DNA of 64,000 bases from Episyrphus balteatus (lineage: Eukaryota > Arthropoda > Insecta > Diptera > Syrphidae): positions 112,178,028 through 112,242,027 of the forward strand of contig NC_079136.1 in NCBI RefSeq assembly GCF_945859705.1, read 5' to 3'. Positions within the stretch are counted from its first letter, which is position 1; each line of letters begins with the position of its first letter. This document shows, one piece after another, positions 1 to 11,199 of the stretch. A program made the translations under genes and the position numbers. A model generated the notes under the pieces. That model saw only the letters and a program-made list of their open reading frames with translations. It did not search any database and was not told the origin of the DNA.

Positions 1-32
1 GAAGATTCCAGGTTCGACTCCTGGCAGGATCG
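1..32 (+). tRNA. tRNA-Arg (3' part only)
   Basis: The first 32 bases are the 3' half of a tRNA. The end of an anticodon stem is followed by a T arm with the invariant loop GGTTCGACTCC (11-21) closed by CCAGG/CCTGG-type pairing, then the acceptor strand CAGGATCG. From memory this matches eukaryotic tRNA-Arg of the ACG isoacceptor, but the anticodon lies outside the window, so the isoacceptor is inferred. The GGTTCGACTCC box also serves as the internal pol III B box. The partner acceptor strand and A box are upstream of base 1. Confidence 0.85.
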
Positions 33-40
33 ACGAACAT

Positions 41-48
41 TTTTTTTT
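41..48 (+). terminator. RNA polymerase III terminator of the tRNA
   Basis: A run of eight T on the coding strand, nine bases after the last tRNA base. A T run of four or more at this distance is the usual pol III stop. Confidence 0.75.
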
Positions 49-369
49 ATTTTTTTATTTTATTAAATTTTGAAAAGGGTTTATAATGTTTTGTATTAGT
101 AATTCTGTAATGACAAAAAATTTGGATACCATAACCAATAAATAAATCATGTCATAACTCATGGCAATCAAAAATTATTGTCCTGTTTACTGCCGATACC
201 GGAAGACTCTTTAATTTTTTTGTATACCTACCTACATTTTTTTGAGCAATTATTACATAATGCTTCATTTTCATGAAAATAAATTGAGGGTCTTTTCTTG
301 AAATTTAAATAAAAGTCTCTCAATTAGCCAAACAGGATTAGAATATGTACATTCAAATTGAGTTCAAAC

Positions 370-1356
370 TAGAGATGCCGCGAACATTCGGCTACTATTC
401 GGTATTCGGCCTATTTTTCTGGTATTCGATATTCGGCCGAATAGTTTAAATATTCGCCCGAATACCGAATACCAAATGGTGAAGAAAAAAGACATAAATT
501 ATTATCCCAAAATGTGTGTTTTATTAAAAAAATTGTAATTTTAGTATACTTATAATCTCAAAAGGCAAGTGTGGTGAATGAAAACTATTTGTTCCGCATT
601 TGTTGTTATTAAACAATTACGTTTATCTTCGTAGAATATTCCTGCTTCGCTGTAAACACTTGTCCCAGGAGACGAAAGGTAGACTTTAGCAAATGTTGTC
701 AAAATTGGAAATTTTGTAGTATGTGTTGACCACCACTTGTATGGGTCCGCCGTTCGATCTTGGCGAACAGTCCTCATATATAATTCGATTTCAGATGTCT
801 ACCTTTGCAGTAGTAGGTAATGTGTTCAGACATTTATCTTAAAAGTAGTTCAGTTATTCATAGTTACAATACGATGTTGTTGGGAATTCTTAAGCCACAT
901 CTATTCTTGAGACAAAGTATAAAATTTTTTAAATTACCAACGTTTTTTTCTGAGTGTCCTTGGCCGAATATTCGGTATGTAAACACTTGTCCCAGGAGAC
1001 GAAAGGTAGACTTTAGCAAATGTTGTCAAAATTGGAAATTTTGTAGTATGTGTTGACCACCACTTGTATGGGTCCGCCGTTCGATCTTGGCGAACAGTCC
1101 TCATATATAATTCGATTTCAGATGTCTACCTTTGCAGTAGTAGGTAATGTGTTCAGACATTTATCTTAAAAGTAGTTCAGTTATTCATAGTTACAATACG
1201 ATGTTGTTGGGAATTCTTAAGCCACATCTATTCTTGAGACAAAGTATAAAATTTTTTAAATTACCAACGTTTTTTTCTGAGTGTCCTTGGCCGAATATTC
1301 GGTATTCGGCCGAGGAGCGTGGCCGAATATTCGGCCAAATCAATGTTCGCGGTTTA
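370..1356 (-). mobile_element. hAT DNA transposon remnant with internal duplication
   Basis: Terminal segments are inverted copies: GCCGCGAACATTCGGC near 378 and the complement of CCGAATATTCGGCC...GTTCGCGG near 1322-1353. Both ends are full of short palindromes of the type TATTCGGCCGAATA. On the minus strand, 777-550 encodes a peptide with DPYKWWSTHTTKFPIL, then VYLSSPGTSVYSEAG and DKRNCLITTNAEQIVF. This is the C-terminal dimerisation region of hAT transposases (family pattern: W..n..fP.L...A...LS.P.tS...ER.FS...). The rest of the transposase is missing. A 327 bp block is duplicated in tandem inside it (listed separately). No clear 8 bp target duplication was seen. Confidence 0.7.
651..1304. 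repeat. tandem duplication, 2 x 327 bp
   Basis: Bases 651-977 and 978-1304 read as the same sequence, without a difference that I can see. The unit starts TGTAAACACTTGTCCC and ends GCCGAATATTCGGTA. The unit length is divisible by three, so plus-strand open frames starting at 820 and 1147 are identical for their first 50 or so codons. The unit covers part of the hAT C-terminal region. Confidence 0.9.
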
Positions 1357-1359
1357 AAG

Positions 1360-4300
1360 TAAAAAATAATAAAGAGGTAAGTTATTTAAACAGTCGGACC
1401 TTAATAAAATCTAATCGGAATATGAAACCCTAAAAACCGGATCATTAAAAAATTACGTTGCAAAGTTCCAAAAAATTGCGATATGTGATGCGACTATTTT
1501 AGAAAACCTTTGCGGATGGTATTCTATGGTCTTTCTAAGGTCTTTCTAAAAACAGCTGAAGTAAAGTTTTACGATACACAATTAATAAGGAAAAAGCATG
1601 TAAATTGGAGTGTTTTCTAAAAGGCGAAACATTTTCTATAGGAAGTAAATTAACAGTTTTTTTACTTCGTCATGATGGAAAAATACGCAGGCTTGTGCTG
1701 CATAACACATTATGGTTTTTCATGCTGCTTCAAGTAGATTGTAATTCAAATTAGTTGCGACATTATTTTTACCGATAAGTCCTTCCTAGTGGAACTTGAT
1801 GGCCATTTTAGCATCATATTTAATCGTAAAAAATTCCAACACCTGTCTAAAAAATGTATCTAAAAGATTACTTCTTTAAAGGCAGGCAGTAAATAAAAAG
1901 AAAAAAAAAGTGCACATAAAATAATATTCCCATATCTCATTGCCATCATTATCATATTTAAAATCACACCGATCTGTTAAAATGGTAATGATTGTCTATG
2001 AACAAGTTCACTAAAACTTTGTATTTTGCTGCGTTTCCATATCTCTGGTGCTCTTAAATTATTTTTATGGTGTGAATAAAATTATTAAGTTTTTGTAACG
2101 ACAAAACAATGACGGCATAAATAAGATAGCAATCAACCCAAAAAATGACCACAAGGCGGGTTGAATTATATTTCTAATTCAACCAAATTCGAAATGAAAC
2201 AGCGGAAATATTAGTCACATTAAGTTGCAGAATAATGGAGGGTATGCGGTTGGATTTTAAATAAGGGAATTAAATGCAAGAATCATTTAGTGTAGCAAAT
2301 CTGACGTTTTACGAGAAAGTTTGACTTTAATTGTCTTTTTTCACTTCCGGCTGAAGTCAAGAACTACAGTCTTTTAAGTTACCTATCTATTTCTCATAAA
2401 GAGAATATTGTGATTTAACTTTAATTTTTTTTTTCATGCTTTGATTGGCATTGTTGTATATAACCTACTTTTAAGTCTTTTTTAAGTCTATTTTTTGAAA
2501 TGGAATAATTCCCTATCATATGTAAAAAGAGTTTGAACTTTTTTTCAATGGGTTCTTCATGCTCAAAGTTTTTATAATCAACATTTTAAACTTTTTATAG
2601 GTACTGCCCTATAATTTTACATAATTCTTCAATTTATCGCCAAAGCAAGAACCAAGAAAACTCCACACTTGGAATACGGTCATTTGGCAGTTTAAAATAA
2701 CATTGTTGTACTCGTAGCAAAGCAAGAGAAGTTAATTTAAAAAAATTAAAATAATAAGACAAATTGATTGATTAATTATAACTTTAATATTAAAAGCAAC
2801 AAAATTTAATATTTTTGGTGCATTTTGAAAAAATGGTAGGTAATCAAGTGTTTCTGGTATTATTGGTTTTAATGTTGTTTGTAAAAATATCAATATCAAA
2901 AAAAAAATAATTTAAACCTTAACTTACCAACTATGTTCTTGTGTTTAGAACGAATATGAAATGATGGACGCTACTCAAAGTTGCTTGAGTTTTAATAAAA
3001 AAAAAAATATTTTGATGCTTCGCTGTTGCGTTCACGAAATGACAATTTCTTTAAAAATAAATATTTTCTGTAATAAAAAAGCTTTTATTCCATTTTGTAA
3101 TACATTGATATAAAGTTTGATGATGGGTATAATAGGATACTAATTTATTTTGTCTTCCACAATGGCGAGGTTAAAGGTAGCCGAGATTTTCAATTTTATA
3201 AATTTTTGGTGTAAATTTAATTATCAAAGTAAGTTAACTTAGAAAATTACAATTTTCAACGGTAACTGGAAAATACTTGTAAGAAATAAGTGACCAATTG
3301 AGGTATAAAGAGTCTAATTTCAAGTATTCTTTGATTTTGTATACATGAATATTCATTTTAGAAACCATATGATGTGCCTTATATTTCTATCATGCTAGTC
3401 CTAGAAATGCATTTCTATTTATACATTATACATATTTTCATACCAAAACCAAAAAAAAAAATTTAAATAAATGATTTCCCCAGACAAAAATACCTAAATG
3501 CAAAAATTCCACAACTCCTTTTGTTTTCAAAATGATTTCTTAAACACACAATCCACCAAATCCAAACCCGGCAATTTCTGGATTATAGAGAGTTTAAGGG
3601 ATACCGATTCATGGTAGTCTCTTGAAAGAAAAAATTCAAAAGCAGGAACACATCATAGGAAAATATAAAGTAGAAGCAGAATAAAAAAAAGAAAAAACCA
3701 AAGACAAAAATGACGTAACAAAGAAAAAAAAAGGAAATTGCAGGGAAAAGACAAGAAAAACAGTCCCGAAGGCGTTGGGCATAAACCAACAAACCAAAAG
3801 AATGACAGAAGACAGGCTACCACAAAATGGTTACCACTTTAGTATGTTTAGAAAAGCTGTGTTGAATATGTATTAATATAATTTTTTAACAACAATTTAA
3901 AGGCCGATAAACTTTATTTGTATTGGTTTTTAATAACTATTCGGGAATATTGAGCGTAGATTGTTGAATGATGAATGTTAAATGGTTCTGTTTTAATAGT
4001 TTAAAAAAGGTATTTTGTTGTTTTCAGTTCTAGGTTGATACGCGATTAGATAAATAATTTAAATCATAAGTTCAGATGCCAAACACTTGGGTGGGTTTTG
4101 GCCCATCGATTACGAACTTATGAGGCGACACACTTAGGAGGGCCAAAAATAATTAAAATGCTGCTGAAATCTCAATCGCTCGAAGATTGATTTATGGAAT
4201 AATAACCCACCCAAATGTATCAACAATCTCTTTGGACTTATGACCCATTTCTCCAGTTGATTTCGTTCTAAGTGACCCAAGTTTGTTTTTTTTTTTTTTT

Positions 4301-4560
4301 CACTTTGACGAGTTAATTTTTATTAATTCCAGAATCAAAACTTACTGAAAAACATGTTTTTAATTCGCAGTTAAGTTCGGCATAAACTTGACCTTTAGAG
4401 ATAATTTGTCTAATATTCGATTGAAAAATTGTTAGTTAGTGAACTCTGGTCTTATTGTTTGGAAGGATTAACTAATCAACTCAAATTGTATTTAACTTGG
4501 TATTAGTTTTCCTATGTTCTATCATTTCTTATGAAATTGGTCTTATTCTTCTTCTTCTTT
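1360..4560. other. AT-rich region without a gene
   Basis: No coding exon with plausible splice sites was found on either strand. Contents are homopolymer runs and low-complexity AT sequence. A short inverted pair, CTTGGGTGGGTTTT near 4088 and AATAACCCACCCAA near 4200, could fold into a stem around a loop of about 100 bases and may be a decayed small element. Confidence 0.6.
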
Positions 4561-4569
4561 TAAGTTTCA

Positions 4570-4606
4570 AACGCTGGAGATCTAGGTTCGATTCCTATCG
4601 GTTTTT
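4570..4606 (+). repeat. tRNA-derived SINE-like segment (B box)
   Basis: Contains GGTTCGATTCC (4586-4596), an exact pol III B-box motif, in a T-arm-like setting GATCTAGGTTCGATTCCTA. No cloverleaf 5' half is present, so this is not a tRNA gene. A diverged second copy lies near 5045-5078, which argues for a dispersed tRNA-related repeat. Confidence 0.4.
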
Positions 4607-5044
4607 GAATTCTTAATAAAATAAAGTTGTTATACCTTATTGTAATGAATACAGATCAAGACCTTAAACCATAATTTAAAAAAAAAATGCAATTACCAAT
4701 TTTCGAAAATTTATTTTTTTTAAATAAAAAAAATTCAAAATCCAAAAACTTATTTCTTGAAAATTTTATTTTTGATTTATATCAAAACTGTATTTTTCTT
4801 ACAAAAATTTGAATTAAATAAAAGCGAAATTCAGAATTTAAAAAACGGTTCAATGTCAACTATAGTTAATAATGACTTTTGAAAAAAAGATAGACCTTGT
4901 CCAAGAGCTCACACTTGAATTTTTTTAAGTAATTAAAGGAGTTTTTGAGAAAATTATACTTTTCTAAAATTGGTATATCAAAGGTATCGTAAGATAAATT
5001 TCTAAAAGGACCTAAGCGTTTAGGATATATGTAGATATTCGAGT

Positions 5045-5078
5045 CATGCTAGAGTCCTAGGATCGATTTCTATCGGTG
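5045..5078 (+). repeat. second tRNA-derived SINE-like segment
   Basis: AGAGTCCTAGGATCGATTTC followed by TATCGGTG resembles the segment at 4570-4606 (GAGATCTAGGTTCGATTCC followed by TATCGG), with several substitutions in the B box. Both are followed by T-rich and then A-rich sequence. Confidence 0.35.
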
Positions 5079-5905
5079 TAAATTTGTTGTTTTTTTTAAT
5101 TTCAAATAAAAAATTAATTCTATTTTTTTCTTCACAAGAAACCATAACTTAGGCCACTAACTAAAATATTCCTGTTAATTTCGAACAGTAATTTTTACAA
5201 ATCACATCACGAGAAATAGATCTTTCTTTGGTCGCACCAAACTAATCTGAAACGCATTACGAATCTGTGTTTTTTCTTGCTATATTAAATCGGTATTTAT
5301 TTTCTGAAACTTCTTTATTTTCCCAACAATCATAATGCTTTACACGGAATTGGTAATATTATCCTCTTAGTGAATTGTAAGAGGAGAAAGCGTTATTATT
5401 GCAAAAATGAACAACAGTACGTGAGATCTGTGTCCCGATAAAATTAAAGAAATTTCAATCAAAGTTTCTAATTTCATAAATTCTAAATTTGAACGATATT
5501 CTGTTTAATTTATGAAACAAAATTGTTGTTAAACCAAACGGGTTTTATTGGTAACTGTGTACGTTGCTCAGTAAAATTTTGCACAGTAAATAACAACAAA
5601 CGATTACTAAGGATAAATAAAAGTACCTATTTGTTTGTTTTTTTCAGTTAACTTATTCATTTTTTACTTTTCAACAACAAAATATTACCAATAAAATAAC
5701 ACTGGCCAACAAGATTTTTACCATAAGAACCAAAATATTTATACTTTTCTGAAGGTTTAAGGCCTGCTGAATTCAAATCCGAGGTCAGAAATATTCTATT
5801 AGCCTCCGTTTTGTTATTATATCAAGATTAAGAAAGAGTCCTCTTATTGGGACACCCTATATTGATTGTGTTCAATGAGAAAATCGTCATACGTTTACGG
5901 AAATA

Positions 5906-6238
5906 CAGTGGACTCTCGCTAACTTGAACATACGATAACTTGAACAATCCAATAACTTGAACATCCTATTTTCTTGAACTTTTTTATTGCTGACTCTATA
6001 AGTTGAATAATTTAAGTATTTGAAGCTCTGTAACTTGAACAAAAAAAAATGTATTTGAACAGAAGTTTGAATTTCTTCAATGTAGGTTACTACGTTCGTA
6101 ATCGTGTTTTGCGTCATTTACATTAATTTATAATAACAAATTGAATTCATACTTTTTTATATGTTTCAGTAACTTGAACAATCCAATAACTTGAACAGGC
6201 CTGGTTTTGTATGTGTTCAAGTTAGCGAGATTCCACTG
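5906..6238. mobile_element. pogo/Tigger-like MITE, 333 bp, TA target duplication
   Basis: The left end is CAGTGGACTCTCGCTAACTT and the right end is the complement GTTAGCGAGATTCCACTG. Both are flanked by TA (5904-5905 and 6239-6240). This is the terminal-repeat style of pogo/Tigger elements. The sub-motif ATAACTTGAACA recurs several times inside in both halves. No transposase is encoded; minus-strand open reading frames across it are only translations of the repeats. Confidence 0.8.
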
Positions 6239-6701
6239 TACATATATTTTTCACAAGCTCTTATTGCAATTTTAACACAGTGGGTGTACCAAAAAATAAT
6301 ATAATATCAATTTTTTCAGACTGAACAAAGCTGTTTAAAATCTTTGCCATATGCTTTGGATCAGTATCCTTTTGTAAAATCCTTCTAAAAGGCATATTAT
6401 TCTTGTCTTACGGCAACAAGACACTCCGCCATATGCCACTGACGTGACGTAAAATTTTGAAGCCATTGTATATTTTATAAAAAGAATGGACCTTCTCATT
6501 TGAAGAGCAATGTAACTAGATTTCCAGAACGAATACAACGGTAGTTTATTTTGGGATGAGTTATATATTTTCTAAAACTAGTTTAACTCTTCTTAACTAA
6601 GAGCCAATTTGAATAAACTGATTTCTAGCAAAAATAGCACTTTCATAAAATCTACGATAATACTGAAAAACTTATACCGTCCTTAAAAATATGACCACCA
6701 C

Positions 6702-7260
6702 TGTATACGTTAACGTTTTGACTATGGGCACGTTCAAACACCTATCGGATAGGCTATCTGGGATACCCGTATCTGGAATATCTCTTTGAACGAAAAGCTA
6801 CCCAGATGCCAGATAGCTTGCCAAAGCAGCTACAAAAAATTATGTAAATATTGAAGAGAGAAAATTGTTTTTTTTTTTAAAGCGAATTCCTTTTTTTTAT
6901 TGTTGCATAGTACCTGTACAATCAATTAAACTTTAATTCTTGCAAATTTATTTTATTTTCAAGCTGAATAATTGTGCGAATAGAAATCAAAATAAAAAAA
7001 AACCAAATCTTTATCAGCTGATCACTCGGATACCTGAGTCTATACCAAAAATTCTCGGATACCTTCAGATTATTTTTTGACAGAAAATGGTTCGTTTCTT
7101 TGCTAATTTTTAACATTGTTTACAACAACAAAAAGCTATCCGATAGCTTTATGTTAACTGTTTGAACGTGCCCTATGACTGTCTCTATTAATTTGTAGAA
7201 AAACATAGACATATTATAGCGTCAATACGATGACGTATGATCGTAATCGTAAGCCGTTAT
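6702..7260. mobile_element. host MITE copy interrupted by the 448 bp element
   Basis: Left flank TACGTTAACGTTTTGACTAT (6706-6725) and right flank TATGACTGTCTCTATTAATT onward, through GATGACGTATGATCG, together match the uninterrupted hairpin element at 16198-16332 (ACGTTAACGTTTTGATTATT, then CTCTCTATTTATTTAGTAGA). The copy here was therefore split by the insertion at 6726-7173. Confidence 0.6.
6726..7173. mobile_element. MITE, 448 bp, 3 bp TAT target duplication
   Basis: Perfect terminal inverted repeat GGGCACGTTCAAACA / TGTTTGAACGTGCCC with direct TAT on both sides (6723-6725, 7174-7176). Sub-terminal CTATCGGATAGGCTATC and GCTATCCGATAGC are also inverted. A 3 bp duplication and a GGG terminus fit PIF/Harbinger-type non-autonomous elements, which is an inference because no transposase is present. 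The insertion is supported by a related uninterrupted copy at about 16198-16332. Confidence 0.75.
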
Positions 7261-7931
7261 TCGGCAGCTAAATCTTCAAATGGAACATGCCATGATAGGT
7301 ACCTATTACATGCGTTCAATGAATTTAGCAGTTGGATGTTTCAATGTGATCGTGGTTCTGATTGGCCAGCTGTCATAAAAACAATATCGCTTTTAATTTT
7401 TGTTGACAAAATAGCTAACTTCAAAGAACTTACAATAACTACAAAATTGCATTCAACGCAAGGATACACCTCAGATTTTTATTTAGTTGTTATCATTTAT
7501 TTCTCTCTTTTTATTGCTCAATTTTGAGGTATATTTTTCTAGTGGCAACCATGACACCATGACAATCAGACGAGAAAGATGACAAAAAAAAACGCAAGGA
7601 CAAGAGGCACAAGGAGAACAAGAGTCCACATCTACACTTAAATTCCATTTCTACACACACACTCAAGTGAACTAATTTGTTATTGTTCTTTCTCCTCTCA
7701 AAACAAGGCGAATTCATCTTTCTGTCGTTTACCTTCATACATTTCTTTTTCTCATCGTCGCCTTTCGCCTATCCTATCCTATTTTTTCCTTGATTTTCAT
7801 TTTCTTCCTTGTGAATAAAAAAATGCAAATGAGTTTTTTCTTTCCTTCTTCTCTCATTTCCAATGCATTTACCCATAAAAATTGTATCTTTTATTTAAAA
7901 ATTTAATTCGACTGCGTAACCATTGACTTAC

Positions 7932-8860
7932 CAATTAATTCGCTTTCCACCTGCTATAAGCTCTACAAAACACCGTGAGATAAATGCGTAAACTTCAACA
8001 CTAGTTTGATGTGATCCAAGAAAGACATTAAAGACAATATTAATTTGAAAGAATTCACCACTACACCGGGAAATTTTTCCACACCATAGGTATTTCTTTT
8101 TTAAACAATTTCTATACATCCACACACACACACATACGAAAACTACTGTTTTTCATTTGATTAAACAATAAATTCGCTCGTATTTTGTTAATTTTATTAA
8201 AAAAAACAAAATTCAACATACGGGAGAGAAACAACAAAAATTCCTTTTGAGTTCTTCCCACCGAGAAAAGACAACCGACGGACGACGAGACGAGACAAAA
8301 CGAGTAGAAGAACACACGATAGATAGAGATACCCCCAACAAGGGTGGAGTGTGCAATAATAGATGAGAATAGATAGAGATAAATAATTCCCAAATCCCAG
8401 ACCGATGAAAAATTTTGGTTTTTCCAATAGAATTTTTGATTGGATTTCTCAAAACCAAATCAAATTTCTAAACAAAGACGATGAAAAATAGTAGATCGAG
8501 AGAGATTTTATTTTAAAAAGAAGATGAAGATTTTTATTTTTTTATAATTCCTTGATTCTTTATCTCGTCTGATTGATTAACCGCGATGTGAGAAAAAGTA
8601 TGACCGACAATTCTGAAAAATTGAACTCGAATGCAGGCGAAGGAAAATCGAAAAACTTGAGGAGATGTTTTCTCCGCGATGTGGATATTGTTTGAAAATT
8701 GGCGGCGAATTGAGAAGGTGTTTGGTTTATGGTTGTGTTGGTTAGTTGTTTGACATTTTGTTTTGATTTTGATGTTCGTTGAGGAAGAGGAAAAGTAAAA
8801 GTGGATTGTATTTGATAAAAGTGATGCCAAAAATTCTTAATTGTGGATTTCATATAAAGA
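7932..8860 (-). other. possible 5' non-coding exon on the minus strand
   Basis: This stretch is less repeat-laden than its surroundings. On the minus strand it ends at a strong consensus donor: AATTAATTG followed by GTAAGTCA, with the exon edge at 7932. Open frames of 60-98 codons in it have biased, unrecognisable composition and look like chance. A promoter plus 5' UTR exon of a gene continuing to the left would fit, but no downstream coding exon was found between 1 and 7.9 kb. Weak. Confidence 0.2.
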
Positions 8861-9077
8861 GTTCTATGCTAAGGTGTGGACTACACCTGTAAAATCAATC
8901 ACAACAAAAACATTAAAAAAAGCACCGAGATTTTTTTAGAGGCAAAATTATATGGGACTTGGGCCATGTGCGTACATTAAGGAGGGAAATCCCTCTGGAA
9001 ATTTTTTATTTTTGAATAATTTTTTTTGTGTCTTATAAATTCATTTATCAGTCGAAGAAACTGTTTTCAGTGGTCTT

Positions 9078-9256
9078 AAGCCAGAACTATAATTGGCGGA
9101 TGGAGTCGGATGCTAATGTCAATTGTTGTTGTTTTCCATAAGTTTTCATCCGTCGAGTGCGGTTGCGAGCGCACTCGTCGGATGAAAACTTATCGAAAAC
9201 AACAACAATTGACAGTAGCTTCCGACTCCATCCGCCAATTATAGTTCTGGCTTTAG
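9078..9256. mobile_element. small fold-back element (long hairpin)
   Basis: Almost a complete palindrome about 180 bp long. The arm GCCAGAACTATAATTGGCGG and onward (from 9080) is mirrored by the complement ending ATTATAGTTCTGGC (about 9254). The centre CGAGTGCGGTTGCGAGCGCA leaves a loop of only a few bases. Arms differ at a few positions. Probably a MITE; no target duplication could be fixed. Confidence 0.7.
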
Positions 9257-9594
9257 CCTTAAATGAAGACTCAAAAGTCCCTAGATAGTCCCGAATCCCA
9301 GCGCTCCAAACCTACCACAGTACGAAAACGTAAACTTTAAACGCATTTTTCTCGAAACTCGTTTTTTTCCGCGCCGTGCAACGTAACTCAAATATACTAA
9401 TGAAGCTATCGACTTGAAATAAAATGCTAATTACTAGTTAAATAATTGGCCATTGCATGAACCTAAAAGTTTAATAAAATAATTACAGAAAATATTTTTT
9501 GTTTACAATTTCTTTATAAAATACATTGTGTTTTTTCGTTTTTTTTTTTTTTGGTCTCTAATTTTTATTTAAGATTTGTTTTTACTAAATTTAT

Positions 9595-9832
9595 AGCCCT
9601 ATTCTGGCAAACCTCACAAGTTATGAGAACCTCACAAGGTGAGCTGAATTTGATTTTGTGAGGTTTTCGCGTCACAAAAACTTTCGAATTTGTGATCTGC
9701 TCTGAAGGAGGTCACAACTCACAAGTTGGATTTTTGCTAGCAAGAAGTTTGTTTGAAATAAATCCTCACAAAATCGAGTTATGATCACCTTGTGAGGTTC
9801 TTGTGACTTGTGAGGTTTGCCAGAATAGGGCT
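9595..9832. mobile_element. CTCACAAG-type MITE, copy 1
   Basis: Terminal inverted repeat AGCCCTATTCTGGCAAACCT / AGGTTTGCCAGAATAGGGCT. The motif CTCACAA or its complement TTGTGAG recurs many times inside. A diverged copy is at 22014-22244. No coding capacity and no obvious target duplication. Confidence 0.75.
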
Positions 9833-10122
9833 GTTAGGTTCATGCAATGCGTATAAATATATTTTATTGAAAAAAAATTTCTTTTTTTGATCATAAATAG
9901 TTTTCTGGACCAGAAATTGCACGGCGCGAACGCGAGGCGTCAAGTTCAAAGAGCTGTAGAGCCGCCATTTTGTTTTTTTTTTTTTTTCACTTCAAAAAAA
10001 TTGTATCAATACTTCATAATGTCGATAATATCATATACTTTTCCAAATTTCAACAAATGGTTTCGGTTTTCCAAAAAAAAATTATTGAAAAAACTGTCTT
10101 CCAGAGGGATTTCCCCCCTTAA

Positions 10123-10332
10123 GGGCCAGTTGTACAAACGTGGTTCAGCCTCGAATCAGGAATTTAACCCACCGATTTCGGCGGATTAGCTGCGGGTCAA
10201 CTTCGGTTCAAGCATGGATGTGGCTATTTTTACATATGTGGACCTTGCACCAGTGCTAAACCGGAACCTTACCACCGATTTCAGAAGATAAAAGTTGCTG
10301 AACCACGGATTAAATATTTGTACAACTGGCCC
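10123..10332. mobile_element. MITE, 210 bp, TAA target duplication
   Basis: Terminal repeat GGGCCAGTTGTACAAA / TTTGTACAACTGGCCC flanked by TAA at 10120-10122 and 10333-10335. Internal halves are partly complementary (GTGGTTCAGCCTCG near the left; GCTGAACCACGG near the right). A second, inverted and interrupted copy lies at 16192-16528. Confidence 0.8.
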
Positions 10333-10539
10333 TAAAGAGACTAGTCTCAAAATGAAGCTGTAGGTTATTATATTCAATCTATGAAGTTCTTTTTAAATCA
10401 GAAGTCAGGGTCTTGAGATACAAGGCTCCAAAGTTTGTTTTTTTTTTTTATTGTTTTGACATAATACTGGTGGTTTTTTTCGTTAACATGTTCACTGTTC
10501 ACTTTGGAGACTTGAAAATTTTTCGTTTCGCTTCAGCTG

Positions 10540-10850
10540 TGTACTAGTTAAAATCGGGATAACTATTTTCATAGTTAAAATCTACTATTTTAAATAGTTA
10601 AAAATAATAATTTGTGACTATTTAAATAGCCAGATGTAGGGAGGGACTATGAGACTATGAGGGGTAGTATATCTCCCTTTGCTTAGACGGGAGGGGACAT
10701 TACCTATATAAAAAACCGCTAAAAATGAAAAAAAAAATATTAAATAGTTTTGTATTCTATTTAGAATCGTTTTTTTACACAGAGTGTTCCGAAAGTAATG
10801 GTTCAAAAGAAATATGAGGATAGTCCAAAATAAGGGCTAGCGGAGTTTGG
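10540..10850. repeat. dispersed repeat related to 43385-43640
   Basis: Contains AAAATCGGGATAACTATTTT, then GTTCCGAAAGTAATGGTTCA and GTCCAAAATAAGG. The reverse complement of the same string order appears at about 43370-43640 (CCTTATTTTGG, TTTGAACCATTATTTTTGGG, AAATAGTTATCCCGATTTT). Just upstream, CGTTTCGCTTCAGCTGTGTA (10525-10544) matches the end of the TTAA element at 24464-24849. Confidence 0.5.
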
Positions 10851-10945
10851 TAGCTTGCTCTCCACTGTTCATAATTTAATTTAATTTTGTTTTTTTTTTT
10901 TTTTAATTTTTCACTGAAAAATTAGTTAATAATTTGAAACAATTG

Positions 10946-11190
10946 AGCCATAACTACAATGATCTAAAAAGTAAAAAAGTGGGAAATTTACAAAAGTAAA
11001 TTTTTTTTATTTTTTTCTAGCGCTATTTGTTTTTGGAAACAAAAAACTACAAAAATAGTTTTTTAAACCGAAAAATAAGCTTTCTGCATCATTATTTTTA
11101 ATTTATTGGTCGGAAAAACTGTCACAAAATGAGTTTGAAAATTTTCACTTTTTCAATTTTTGTAAAAAGTGGCCGTTGTAGTTATGCTTA
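10946..11190. mobile_element. TTAACTACA-family element, copy 1
   Basis: Ends are the inverted pair GCCATAACTACAATG / GTTGTAGTTATGC. The interior ACTTTCTGCATCATTATTTT region (AGCTTTCTGCATC here) and GGTCGGAAAAACTGTCACAA are shared nearly base for base with the copy at 16534-16768. No coding capacity. Confidence 0.6.
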
Positions 11191-11199
11191 TGCCTTTCT

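Noticed and set aside
820..1362. Two nearly identical plus-strand frames as a duplicated gene
   Set aside because: They are antisense to a hAT transposase remnant and arise from the 327 bp tandem duplication.
5887..6117. Minus-strand 76 codon frame rich in FKLL repeats
   Set aside because: Translation of the AACTTGAACA sub-repeats of the pogo-like MITE.
8112..8853. Overlapping minus-strand frames of 60-98 codons
   Set aside because: Three frames are open at once in low-complexity pyrimidine/purine-skewed DNA and none resembles a protein.
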